A stretch of DNA of 64,000 bases from positions 1 through 64,000 of the forward strand of contig JAXGMN010000036.1 in the NCBI GenBank assembly GCA_040768665.1. The letters run 5' to 3'. Shown piece by piece: positions 26,436 to 36,364 of this stretch. The notes under the pieces are model-generated. The model searched no databases, was not told the origin of the DNA, and saw nothing but the letters and a program-made list of their open reading frames with translations. Each line of letters begins with the position of its first letter. Position 1 is the first letter of the stretch. The stretch comes from JABWBD01 sp040768665 (GTDB lineage: Bacteria > Planctomycetota > Planctomycetia > Pirellulales > Thermoguttaceae). Made by a program: the position numbers and the translations under genes.

Positions 26436-26437
26436 GA

Positions 26438-28246
26438 TCAACGGGACTCGCCGGAAGACGCCGCCGCGTCCATTCCGCGACACTCCAGAATTTCGACGCC
26501 CAGCATCTGGTCGCCGTTGATTCGCCGCGAGATTTCGCCGAACGACAGCCCCTGTTCCCGAGCGACGCGCGCATAGCTCGCAAACGGCTTGTACTTGTCG
26601 ATCAGGTCCATCGGCTCGACGCGTCTCTTTTCCAGCGGGTTCGGTCGGTCGATGACCCCGTACTTCAGTCCGTTGTCCGACGCCGATTGCAGGGTCTGGC
26701 CGAGCACGTTGGTCAGGAACCAGAACGACTCGTCTGACGCATCCTTCGAAACCGTCGGGGCGAAGACGATCGCGGCGGCGCCGTGGACCGCCGGGGGCAG
26801 AACGCGCGGGCAGTCGCGGGTAAGAGCGTATACCGGCGCGCCGGTTTGATCGTCCGTCTTGAGCGCTTTCGGAACCACCTGGTAAGTCATGCCCTCGGAT
26901 TCCGCCTTCGATTCGTCCGGATAGAACAACGCCGCGATTTCGACGCCGTCGTTCTTCAGCCGCGCAGGCAGGCCGCCGGGACGGCCGATTTCCGCTTCGT
27001 CGACGATCAAAAGGACTCTCGTCCCCTTCAGAGCGGCGGGCAATCGGGCGGCGGATTTCGGCGATCCCGAAGATTCGCGCCGGACCGCGTTGACCGCGAT
27101 CACCCCAACCCGCGCGGCAGTCGGATAGATATTCGGCGTCTTCCCGAACGGATGGCGGCGGTTGCCCAGGACCACGACGAACAGGTCCAGGCTCGGGTCG
27201 ATCCAGACGGAAGTTCCGGTCCAGCCGCCGTGGCCGATCGCCCGCGGGGTCATGTTCCAAGGCCGATTCTTGCTCCCGGACCGTTTGTCCCAAACCAGCC
27301 CGCGGAGTCCGGCGGATACGGTTTGCGGGGCGACCATCTTCTCGAACGTCGCTTCGCTGAAAAGAGTCACCTTCTTGCCATCGCGCTGGACCAGCGTTCC
27401 TTTTCCCAGCCAGAGGGCCGACAGGATGGCCAGGTCCGGCGCGGTCGAAAACAGCCCGCAATGCCCCGCGACGCCCCCGAGATGGTACGAGCGGTAGTCA
27501 TTGACGACCCCCTTGAACCAGACGTCGCCGCGCGTTTCCGTCGCCGCCGCGCGTTTGCGGCGCTGGGCGTCGGGATTGTGCATCGTGTCGAGCATGCCCA
27601 GCGGCCGGTAGAGGTTTTCAATCGTGAACGTCCGCAGGTCCTGGCCGGAGACTTTTTCGACGATGTGCCCGAGCATCAGGGTGTTGTTGTCCATGTAATC
27701 GAACCGCTCCCCGACCGGATACCGCAGTCCCAGGCCGCACAGCAGCTTCCAGAGTTCCTCCTTGGTCCCTCGGGTCTGGTTGTAGTAGTCCATGATTCCC
27801 GACGTATGCGTCATGCAGTGCCAGACGGTGATCCGGTCCTTGCCGTTGACGCCGAATTCCGGGAAGTAGTGGACGACCGGATCGTCCGGCGAAACCTTGC
27901 CCTGATCGACGACGAGGGCAAGCGCCGTCGCGGTACAGGCGACTTTCGTGACGGACGCGAGGTCGAACAGCGTGTCGAGGGTGATTTTCTCCTGTTCGGG
28001 ATAGAACTGCCGATAGCCGTACCCCTTGAGAAAGCAGAGCTTATTGCCGCGGCCGATCGCGACGACCGCGCCGGGCGTGTGGCCGATTGCGATCGTCTGC
28101 TCGACGACCGCGTCGATGTCCTTCAAGCCCGCCGCATCCATGCCCACGGAATTCGGCTCGACCCGCTCGAGCCAGTGGGGAGAATACTCTTCCGCGCCCG
28201 CCGCTGGAGCGAGCAGGAGGCAGATCGTCAACAGGAGTTTCTTCAT
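26438..28246 (-). CDS. Serine hydrolase (class C beta-lactamase fold) fused to NamZ-like domain
   Basis: The 602-aa secreted protein has a signal peptide (to about A18) and a beta-lactamase/D-Ala-D-Ala peptidase domain with SVTK (S98, K101), Y184-x-D and a late HGG motif. The C-terminal 190 residues resemble the N-terminal half of DUF1343/NamZ exo-N-acetylmuramidases: YGVIDRPNPL, FASYARVAREQGLSFGEISRRING and GVEILECRGM are typical blocks. The remainder of the NamZ domain is absent; the stop lies 3 bases inside a rearrangement junction (26435/26436), so the gene may have been clipped. Such a protein would act on peptidoglycan fragments in the periplasm. The ATG at 28246 begins the signal peptide. 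Confidence 0.75.
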   Translation of the reverse strand: MKKLLLTICLLLAPAAGAEEYSPHWLERVEPNSVGMDAAGLKDIDAVVEQTIAIGHTPGAVVAIGRGNKLCFLKGYGYRQFYPEQEKITLDTLFDLASVTKVACTATALALVVDQGKVSPDDPVVHYFPEFGVNGKDRITVWHCMTHTSGIMDYYNQTRGTKEELWKLLCGLGLRYPVGERFDYMDNNTLMLGHIVEKVSGQDLRTFTIENLYRPLGMLDTMHNPDAQRRKRAAATETRGDVWFKGVVNDYRSYHLGGVAGHCGLFSTAPDLAILSALWLGKGTLVQRDGKKVTLFSEATFEKMVAPQTVSAGLRGLVWDKRSGSKNRPWNMTPRAIGHGGWTGTSVWIDPSLDLFVVVLGNRRHPFGKTPNIYPTAARVGVIAVNAVRRESSGSPKSAARLPAALKGTRVLLIVDEAEIGRPGGLPARLKNDGVEIAALFYPDESKAESEGMTYQVVPKALKTDDQTGAPVYALTRDCPRVLPPAVHGAAAIVFAPTVSKDASDESFWFLTNVLGQTLQSASDNGLKYGVIDRPNPLEKRRVEPMDLIDKYKPFASYARVAREQGLSFGEISRRINGDQMLGVEILECRGMDAAASSGESR

Positions 28247-28322
28247 GTCTTTTCGTGTCCGCGGTCGGCCCGGAGGCCGTTCCCTGCCTCTTCTTCCTTC
28301 ATCCTTCCTTGGTCCATCTCCG

Positions 28323-30956
28323 TCATTCTGCCCTTGGCTGCTGCGACGGATTGCCGCTCACGACGATCTCATACCACACCGTCCGGTACTGCGGGCCGAT
28401 CTCGATGCAGCAGCCGCCAGGCGCGGGCGTAACCGGCACCTCGCCCTTCCGCTCGCCGCGCTCGTCCAGCGCGAAGCACGCTGTCCGCGCCGGGTCGGAG
28501 GGCAGCGTTACGGTCGCCGGGATGCCCTCGGCCAGCACGGTCCCGTCGCCCCAGTCGAGCCGGTCAGCCAGCGCGACCGAGCCCTCGCCCGTGGCCTCCA
28601 GCACCGTGCCTTGGTTTTCCGTCACGCCGGTGGCAGCCAGCAGGACGGTTGCCGCCGCGCCGCGCTCGCCGAAGCCCGTCGCTCGCCGCGAGGTGAGCGA
28701 GACCGTGGCCCAGCCGAGACGGGTCTCGCCGAGCGACAGCTTCACGCCGCCCAGCGCGATCTCCCGGCCTTCGGGGAAGCCGCTGAACAGCTTCGTGTTC
28801 GAGGTGTTGACGGTCCAGTAGGCTTTGCCGGGAAGCTCCCGGTTCCACACCAACTCGCCGGTGTCGCTCGCCACGATCTTGCCGTCCGGTTTCGCGATGG
28901 CCGCCGCCTCCGTGCCGGGCTTGCCGGAAAAGTCCATCGCGGTCTTGTGGACCAGCGCCAGCCGGCCGTCAAGGCCGGCGGACGTGATGCCGGCGGCGAC
29001 GGAACCTTGGCGCACGAGCCGGTCGAAGTAATCCGGCAGCGGCAGCGCTCCGGTCACGGTCTGGTGCGCCTCGCGCACGTCGCCGCGGAGGTAGATGGCC
29101 GCGCAGGCCGGGAAGTGCGCCAGGACCTCGGTCCGCGCGATCATGCTGAAGAAATAGGTGTTGCGCCGCGGCTCGAAATCGGGGCTGTGGTTGTAGGTGT
29201 ACTGGAACACGCCGTCCCAGCCCTGCAGCGCCCCGTAGGCCCGCAACATCGGCTGGCCCTCCGCGCCGTACTGGTTGGGGAACGGGTGGTTGTATTCGCT
29301 GACCGTGTACGGCTTGCCCGCCACGCGCTGGCCGGCCTGCGCCTGGATGCAGTTCATCGAGTTGACCATCGCCGCGTTGTGGATCTCCCAATTCGCGTGG
29401 ACGCTCGGATGGCACCAGTAGGCGTGATTGTCCACGTAGTCCAGCTCGGCCTGCAGCATCGGCGGGCTGTAACCGCAGACCTGCGTCCCGGAGATCGGCG
29501 CCTTCAACTTCAGCTCGTCCTTGAGGTAACCGGCGATGCCGGTCCAGTAGGCCCGCTCGGTGTCGATGAGAAACTGGTAGAAGTCGCGTCGGGTCTGCAG
29601 GGGTGCGAACTCGCGGCGGTTCACGACCGGCACGGCGCCGAGTTCGAGATCCGCCCTATCGCTGAACGCGCCCACCGCCCCGGGTTTGAACGAAAGGTCG
29701 TCGATCTCGTACTCGCCGGTCTTGAAACGCGTGAACTGGATCTCCGCCAGATCCGTGGTCTCCGTCGCAAGGAAGGTGTGATGGATGGTTCTCCACTGCT
29801 TGCCGGCGCGATACGGTGCGATCAGCCCGAGCGATTGCCAGCCGCCCCGCGTCCGCGCCACGGCGAAGCCGAGATCGGGCGCGGGCTGGCCCGCCACCTG
29901 CCGGACGCGGAAGGAGACCGTGTAGGGCTGATCCTTCTCCAGCGACACGAGCCGGTAGATCTTGGGGAACCGCTCGCTGCCGTCGCGCGTGACGGTCACC
30001 TTCAGCACCCCGCCGGACGCGGCGACCGAAACTTCGGCGGTGCCTTGGTCGAGAATCCACCGCTGGCCGTCGAAGGCCACCGGCCCGTCAAACTCGCCCT
30101 CCGTGATCAACTCGTCGCCCAGCGGCACGGGCGTCCAGGCCCACGCCGTTTTCAGCGCGTCGCTGGAGGCGTATTTCCTTTTCAGCCAGGCGTTCCATTG
30201 GCCGCGGAATTCATCGGCTCGAGAGCCGGTCAGCTGATCCAGCGCCCCGCCGAGATAGTTATTGATCAGCGCGTTTTCGTTGTTGATCTCGACGACCGCC
30301 ACGCCGGGGTCGGCCGTGTAGGACAGGCCGGTGTAGGGGTTAACTCGGGTCAGCAGATCCCGCGCGTAGGCCTTTTCCGAGGCGATCATCAGCGGGTCGA
30401 TAAAGCTGAGTCCTTTGGGGAATCGCGCCACGTGCAGATTGACGTTCACGTAGACGCCGCGTTTCTTGAGCGCGGCGATCAGATAGTCCTGGCGGTCGAC
30501 GGTCTCGGGCGCCAAGGGCGGCATCGGCGCGGCCGGGTCCGCAGAGAACGCGCCGGGGAGCTTGTCATCCTTGCCGAAGATGCCGGTCTCCTTCGGCGTC
30601 ATGAAGTTGCCGTACTCGGCGTCGAAGTAGTGCAGCCGGACGCAGTTGATGCCGAACCGCGCCAGTCGCTCGGCCAGCTTGTCCGCCTGCGCGTGCGTCG
30701 GGAAATTGGCCGGGCCGGTAAGGTTGGTGGCGTGGAGCCTCAGCCTCCCCGCGTCGTTGACGAAGTGCCCGTCCTCGACGCGGGTGAAGCCGTGTTTGCC
30801 CGCCGGCGCGTCGAGCAGGTGCGTCATGCTGGCCGCATTGTCCGGGGCGTCATACGAGATCAGGAACGGAAAGAGCGGCGGGGGCTCGGCCGCAGCGGCC
30901 GAATTTGCAATCAGCCCTAGCACACAGACCCAGCCACCCCGGATAGTAGTCCTCAT
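28323..30956 (-). CDS. Secreted clan GH-A type glycoside hydrolase with CBM-like insert
   Basis: The 877-aa protein has a signal peptide (about 1-22), then a TIM barrel. Motifs include RLARFGINCVRLHYFDAEYGNF, RQDYLIAALKKRGVYVNVNLH and VAVVEINNENAL; the NE pair of the last is the acid/base position of clan A enzymes. Residues about 310-430 form a jelly-roll carbohydrate-binding insert. Further barrel strands follow (TVSEYNHPFPN carries the likely nucleophile Glu). The C-terminal part is beta-rich. The exact GH family is uncertain (GH5/GH39/GH2-like). It lies 76 bases upstream of the serine hydrolase on the same strand. Confidence 0.75.
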   Translation of the reverse strand: MRTTIRGGWVCVLGLIANSAAAAEPPPLFPFLISYDAPDNAASMTHLLDAPAGKHGFTRVEDGHFVNDAGRLRLHATNLTGPANFPTHAQADKLAERLARFGINCVRLHYFDAEYGNFMTPKETGIFGKDDKLPGAFSADPAAPMPPLAPETVDRQDYLIAALKKRGVYVNVNLHVARFPKGLSFIDPLMIASEKAYARDLLTRVNPYTGLSYTADPGVAVVEINNENALINNYLGGALDQLTGSRADEFRGQWNAWLKRKYASSDALKTAWAWTPVPLGDELITEGEFDGPVAFDGQRWILDQGTAEVSVAASGGVLKVTVTRDGSERFPKIYRLVSLEKDQPYTVSFRVRQVAGQPAPDLGFAVARTRGGWQSLGLIAPYRAGKQWRTIHHTFLATETTDLAEIQFTRFKTGEYEIDDLSFKPGAVGAFSDRADLELGAVPVVNRREFAPLQTRRDFYQFLIDTERAYWTGIAGYLKDELKLKAPISGTQVCGYSPPMLQAELDYVDNHAYWCHPSVHANWEIHNAAMVNSMNCIQAQAGQRVAGKPYTVSEYNHPFPNQYGAEGQPMLRAYGALQGWDGVFQYTYNHSPDFEPRRNTYFFSMIARTEVLAHFPACAAIYLRGDVREAHQTVTGALPLPDYFDRLVRQGSVAAGITSAGLDGRLALVHKTAMDFSGKPGTEAAAIAKPDGKIVASDTGELVWNRELPGKAYWTVNTSNTKLFSGFPEGREIALGGVKLSLGETRLGWATVSLTSRRATGFGERGAAATVLLAATGVTENQGTVLEATGEGSVALADRLDWGDGTVLAEGIPATVTLPSDPARTACFALDERGERKGEVPVTPAPGGCCIEIGPQYRTVWYEIVVSGNPSQQPRAE

Positions 30957-31042
30957 GTCGCGTTCTCCTCAGCATACCGGCACAGGTCATCACGACCAGC
31001 GTCACTATAAAGGGCGCCGCATGTGCCGTTAACAGGTGGTCA

Positions 31043-33979
31043 TTACTCCTCGCCGACGGGAGTAACAATGACATCATCCAGCCGGACGGTTCCTTTCTGG
31101 TGGAAGAACCGGACATAGAGTCTGGGTTCGTCCCCTTTGTCAACCGTCAAGCTGTAGGTTTTCCAGACATCCGAATCGGCGGCAAATTCAAGCACTCCGG
31201 TCTGCCCTTTGAAGGGATATCCCTTGTTTTTTCCATGCTCGTATCTTCCGGTCCAGAGCCGGGCCTTGCCATTTCCGGAAGCCCGGAAGGTGATCCGAAG
31301 TTTCCGCACCGGGGCAACATACCAGTTGCCGATGATCCCGCCTTCGAATTCGACAAAATAGTTGTCGCTGGAATCCTTATGCAGCAAAGTGCTGCCGGCG
31401 GCGTTACTGTCGCAGCTCCAATGGACCGGAACCAGAGAGGTCTTCCAATGGCCTTTCCATTGCCGGAAAGGCGGCAGCTTCTCGTTCTCGCAGACTTCAT
31501 TGAACGAGGCATTTTTCCAGGCGGCGGGGTCATGCCCCTGGAACAGTCCGGCGATTCGGGTTGGGGTAAACTTGATGATGCCGAAATTATCAACACCGTG
31601 AAAGTGGCCGCCGCACCAGCTGGACAGTTCACTCTTTTCCGACACTTTCCGACAGCGCGCGACATTGAGTTTCCAGGTCGCGCCGTCAAAACACTTCATG
31701 CCGATGCCGGCCGTGGGAATGCGCATTTCCAGGGTCCAGCGGTCCGGCAGGACTTTGACCGCATATTCCACGCCGCTGTCATATTCGATGTCGCGTTTAT
31801 TCAGTCCATGCCGGGCGTCAATGAGAGAGCCTGCGGAATTAATGATGTAATGATAGTACTGATCGGCCATTTCCGGATAATGCAGGAAAACCTCCAGGTT
31901 GTTGCCGATCTTGCTGTAGGGCCCATCTTTCGGGAGTCTTTTTGCGATGATCTGGCCAGGTGCCGGTTCCATCGCCTCGACGGCCAGATAGAAGGAATCC
32001 GGCTCATAGATGGCCCGGAAGTAAGTCTGCACCGGTTCTGGCTCGGTGTAGGTCCAGGGCGGGTGTTTGAATCCGGTCATGACATCCGCCGTTTTCCAAT
32101 CCTGTTCCGATAGCTCTCCATCGATTGTGATCGGGGAAGTCCGCCGGTAGACATTGAGTTCCTTATAGTTTTCCAGATAGGTCTTGCGGGCGGCCTCCCA
32201 GGTATAGGCGAAGATATCCCGTTCCCGCCGGACATGCATCCGGGCCCGCGGGTCCGGATCGCCCGCGGCAGCCTCTTCGGCCCGGACCAGCAGGGCTTTC
32301 AGCTGATCTTGAACGCCGGGCTGATCCAGGCAGCGGCCCAGCGGAGCTCCCAGCCCCCAGCCCATACAGCCCGGGGTCTCGCGGAAGGCCTTGCTGAGCA
32401 GTGCCCGGAATTCCTTCATGCCGCCGTCCCAGCCCCTCCCATAATAAAGCCGATTGCACTCCTCGTAGAGTTGATCGAAATCCTGATGGATGTCAAACAT
32501 GAACTGGGCGGAGAGATAATTCGTCTGCCACATCGCAGCCCAATTCAAATTGTGTTCTGAAATCGGACCGCGGCGTAGGGGTTTGTAGACTTCGGCATCC
32601 GGCGGGGGCGGAACGATGCAGAAGCCCGAGCCGATCAAGCCGAGCCCGGGATAATCCTTGAAATTCTGGTACAGGACGCGTTCTGCGGGCAGAAAATTAC
32701 TGCCGACCGAGCCGTCTGCGGCGATTTCGTCGCGGTTATAGGCTTTGACGCCCAGTTTCTTCCAATCGAGATACAGTTTGAGGAATTCCCGGTTGACCGA
32801 GCAATTCGGATCGGTGATCGGGTGCCGCCAGCATTGGTTGTTAAAGCTCAGGCAGACGGTCAGGCGGCGATCAAGTTTAATGCCGCTGGGCGGCATCCAG
32901 AAATTCTGGTAGGCCCAGCCGCCGAGACTCGCATCGGGTTTGATTTCCCAAACCCGTCGGGCGAGGTTTTGCACCAGCGTCCAATAGCGGGTGGCCATGC
33001 GGTTCTTGGCCGCTTCGTCCGGAGGATCGATTTTCCGGCATTCCTGGCATTCGCACCAGCCGGTGCCGTCATTATTGCCGATGATGATCAAACCGTCACT
33101 GCCCGGCTGAATCGCATAGGAAATCAGGTTCTTCGCCATGATGTTCAGGACTTCGGGATTGCTGGTGCAGGGCTGATATTTCTGATCATCCAGCAGGATG
33201 CGTTTGCCATTGATCATCGGGAAATATTCTGGATGCTGCGCAAAGAGCTCCTTCAATTCCGCTTCCTTGGGATATTTGCCGAACAGCAGGACCGTCAGAA
33301 TATGTCCGCCGATCGGGACGCCGCGGGCGCCCAGTTCCTGCATATGCTTTCCATACTGGGGATGATTCAGATGCATCAGGCTGCATTTCACGGTCATCCC
33401 GTTGCGAACCTGCCATTCCCGCGTGTCGAAATAGGGTTTGTTGACCACGACAGAGTTTAAGTCCATCTGCCGGTGTTCGAGATAGGGATTGCGCACCGTG
33501 TTCTGCTCTGACACCGCGATCGTCGTGCGTGGCTGAAAGTACTCGCCTTCTTCGCCGGGGAAAATCCAGCGGATGCCGCCGTATTTTTTCAGGATTTCGT
33601 AGGCTCCATAGAGGGTGCCAACTGGGTCTCCGCCGATAATGTAGAGGCCGTCCCTGCCGGCCCGGATGGCAAAGCCTCCTTCTTTCAGTCCCGAAACCTG
33701 CACCCCGGCGGCTGCGGTCAAAGCCTGGTCCTGGACGGTGCCGAGAAAAACAGGATAAAGATTGCCAGTTTTCGCCGGTGCGATGGAAGGAGTCTCCCCG
33801 GCCAAGATTTTCGCCAGATACTTTGCCAGTTCCCGGGCAGCATACTGCACGGGAAGCGGGGCATCTTCCGCAACGATAATCTGCGACACCGCCTTGCCGT
33901 CCTTCAGCAATGGAAACTCCGCCGCCCAAAGCCCGGGCGCCAGCAGAACCGGGAAAAGTGAAAGCAGAATGTTGCGCAT
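31043..33979 (-). CDS. DUF4838 family protein, alpha-glucuronidase-like
   Basis: The 978-aa secreted protein has a signal peptide, an N-terminal GH67-N-like domain (IIVAEDAPLPVQYAARELAKYLAKI), then the DUF4838 core. That core has GNNDGTGWCECQECRKIDPPDE and a run of barrel strands. A C-terminal CBM9-like domain starts at about 640 (ITIDGELSEQDWKTADVMTGF), and a final sandwich closes it. DUF4838 proteins are inferred to act on uronic-acid-rich glycans by their N-terminal relation to GH67, but activity is unproven. GC content is visibly lower than in both neighbours, suggesting acquisition from another lineage. Start: ATG 33979. Confidence 0.8.
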   Translation of the reverse strand: MRNILLSLFPVLLAPGLWAAEFPLLKDGKAVSQIIVAEDAPLPVQYAARELAKYLAKILAGETPSIAPAKTGNLYPVFLGTVQDQALTAAAGVQVSGLKEGGFAIRAGRDGLYIIGGDPVGTLYGAYEILKKYGGIRWIFPGEEGEYFQPRTTIAVSEQNTVRNPYLEHRQMDLNSVVVNKPYFDTREWQVRNGMTVKCSLMHLNHPQYGKHMQELGARGVPIGGHILTVLLFGKYPKEAELKELFAQHPEYFPMINGKRILLDDQKYQPCTSNPEVLNIMAKNLISYAIQPGSDGLIIIGNNDGTGWCECQECRKIDPPDEAAKNRMATRYWTLVQNLARRVWEIKPDASLGGWAYQNFWMPPSGIKLDRRLTVCLSFNNQCWRHPITDPNCSVNREFLKLYLDWKKLGVKAYNRDEIAADGSVGSNFLPAERVLYQNFKDYPGLGLIGSGFCIVPPPPDAEVYKPLRRGPISEHNLNWAAMWQTNYLSAQFMFDIHQDFDQLYEECNRLYYGRGWDGGMKEFRALLSKAFRETPGCMGWGLGAPLGRCLDQPGVQDQLKALLVRAEEAAAGDPDPRARMHVRRERDIFAYTWEAARKTYLENYKELNVYRRTSPITIDGELSEQDWKTADVMTGFKHPPWTYTEPEPVQTYFRAIYEPDSFYLAVEAMEPAPGQIIAKRLPKDGPYSKIGNNLEVFLHYPEMADQYYHYIINSAGSLIDARHGLNKRDIEYDSGVEYAVKVLPDRWTLEMRIPTAGIGMKCFDGATWKLNVARCRKVSEKSELSSWCGGHFHGVDNFGIIKFTPTRIAGLFQGHDPAAWKNASFNEVCENEKLPPFRQWKGHWKTSLVPVHWSCDSNAAGSTLLHKDSSDNYFVEFEGGIIGNWYVAPVRKLRITFRASGNGKARLWTGRYEHGKNKGYPFKGQTGVLEFAADSDVWKTYSLTVDKGDEPRLYVRFFHQKGTVRLDDVIVTPVGEE

Positions 33980-34083
33980 GACTTGTTCCTTCTTTTTGTG
34001 GGGTCCCCTTCGACATCTTGGGGTGAGAATGCGCCAGCCGCCTTGGTCCCCCGTCCGGTTTCTTCGTCCTTCGGCGGTTCACC

Positions 34084-36086
34084 TTATCGCACCAGCAGGA
34101 CGCGGTCCACGAGGACCTGGGGCTTGGCTGGGGAGTCTTTCTGGTACGGACTGCCGACGAGCTTGATGGAGGCGTAGACGTTCCACTGGTTGTCGGCTTC
34201 GGGGAGGTAGGCGGAGTCGATGCCGATGCTCAGCAGCCAGGTCCAATGCACCCAGAGGATCGTGGTCGGTTCGATCGCGAATTTGCCGAGAGGATAGAGG
34301 TGGAACTTGCCGTCCTGGGGGATCTCGGCCTGCGGGACCGTGCGGTTGACGAGGATTTTCTTTTGGGCGCGGTTGTAGACGCCGAGGTTGAAGGGGCGGG
34401 CGTGGTACTCGGGGCCTTGGCCGTCAGGCAGGATGCCGGCCTTGCCGCCCAGTCCGTCGGGGTCGTCGACGACCTGGATGCCGCCGCGGAAGTTGGCCCA
34501 GTTGATATCGACGACTTCCTGGCCCTTGAACTCGGCGGGAAGTTGCAGGGCAGAGCCGGTGAATCGCAACTTGTCGGTTTCGATTCGGAGCTTGGCCTCG
34601 GCGAACTTCGCGCTGTTGCGCGGATAGGCCTCGGAGTTGTAGAAGATCTCCGCTTGCAGGAGTGAGTTCTTCTCGTAGCGGCCGAAAAGCGTTTGGAGGT
34701 CGGCGGGCGGATTGCCGCCGGCCGGGAGCTTGTCCTTGTAGCGACGGTTGAGGTTGAGCAGGGCCGCATCGACCGGGACTCGCTCGCGGCCGATGTTCTT
34801 GAGCAGCACCGGGTCGCCGGCGGCCAGGCGTTCGGCTTCGTCGAGCAGGCCGTTGACGGTGGCGAAGAAGTCGCGGTCAAGATAAGCCAGGGCGTTGGGC
34901 GTGGTGAGCCCGAGGGCCGTGTCGGCGGCCTTTTCGCGGTCCTGGAGGTAGTTGAGGTATTTGAGCATCGGCGCGGCGGCAGGCCCGTAGAGAGCTTTGC
35001 AGAAACGTTCCGCCAGTTGGTCGTAGGACTGGTCGGGGTCCTCCATCATCTTCAGCCCGAACCAGACTTTGAAGGGAAAGAAGCTGGTCACGTCGGGAGC
35101 CTCGCACTCGACGAACAGCGTTTTGACGTGGTGGTCGCGGTAGAATCGCATGTCCTCCTGGAGATGGCGCGCGTTGAGGTACGGCGGATGATAGGGCTTG
35201 GTGTATAGGATCCAGTAATCCCAGACGGCCAGGTTCGGGGAGATCTTCGCCCAGCGGACGAAGTTGTCGTGGCAGTCCTGGTTGCGCGGATGGCTGACGG
35301 GGAATTGCGTGTCGGCCTTGCCGGACGGAGAGAACTCGCAGCCCAGTTTGCAGACGCGGACGAGCACGTTGCCGGCCGGCTTGATATGCTGGGGCGCATC
35401 GAGCGTGAAGGTATAGGCGAACGTCTGGACGTAGATGTCGGGGTAATCCTTGGCGATGTCGGCCGCGACAAAGTTGATGAAGTCCAGGAGCACGCCGCTG
35501 TAGGCGCCCTCGCGTTCGAGCACGGCCAGGCAGCCCGGGCACTGGCATTCGCCGTGGCAGTCATTATGGCTGATGTCGTAGATGCGCGGATATCCGCCCC
35601 CATCTTGCCGCCGATGGCGAGCGTGACGGCGCGCGTTTCACAAGCGTGGCCGTTGTCAATGGGAATCGTCAACACGTGCGGCTGCCAGGTCTCGGAGAGG
35701 GCAAACGGCGAACTGACGATGACCCCGTTCCACTGGCCCTTCTCGCCCCACCGGTAAAACGTCGTCCAGGCCAGCCCTTTTCCCTTCGCCATCAGCGAAA
35801 TGCGGCCGACGGAGCCCGAGCGGGCGGAAAATCTCGCGCGGGTCTGGATGGCGCCGCCGTCGTCGCCCAGGATGTCGGTGATGCTCAACGCCGTGTTGCC
35901 CTCGCAGGCGTTGGGGATGGTCTTGACGGTCGGGAACGGTTTGTAGCCGCCCCATTCGTGCAGCACCCAGGCGTCGGGGAAACCGCCGGGCGTTGGGGAT
36001 CGAAAGCGACCGTTGACGTCGATCTCCTCCGCCAAGAGCGAATCGCACACCAGAGCGATCAGCAACGAGAACAGGGTGGTTTTCAT
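34084..36086 (-). pseudogene. DUF4838 gene with internal deletion, CBM-like head joined out of frame
   Basis: From 36086 a signal peptide and a CBM-like domain (NGRFRSPTPGGFPDAWVLHEWGG... to GGKMGADIR) run for about 167 residues. At about 35586 the frame changes and the DUF4838 core resumes in its middle (YDISHNDCHGECQCPGCLAV) and continues to the stop at 34084. The N-terminal GH67-like half and the first barrel strands, about 300-400 residues in the paralogue at 31043, are missing. The 479-residue downstream part could still be translated from an internal GTG (35523), but without signal or complete barrel it should be dead. It lies upstream of the intact paralogue. Confidence 0.65.
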
Positions 36087-36364
36087 GGATGTGTCGTCCT
36101 TGCCCGTTGATCGGGGATTCAGCTTGCCTCAAGGGGAGTTCCAGGAACGACGCTAGCGGAAGCCGCTTGGCGAAACAAGCTGAGCAAGGAACTTTGGACC
36201 GCTACGGCAACGGCGGCCCGTGTCAATCCACAGAAGGATGGCACGTTGCCACGGTTCGCGGTATCATGCGCGCCTGCCGCAGTGAGCATGGCAAAAGATC
36301 GGCAGCAACCGGAGAACATCGCAGGAACGTCCCTGCAGTCCTGGGTTGAAAGGAGAATTGGATC

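Noticed and set aside
28026..30920. 964-codon forward open frame
   Set aside because: It overlaps the reverse-strand GH-A gene with clear motifs; the forward product is Arg/Gly/Val-rich and shows no domain.
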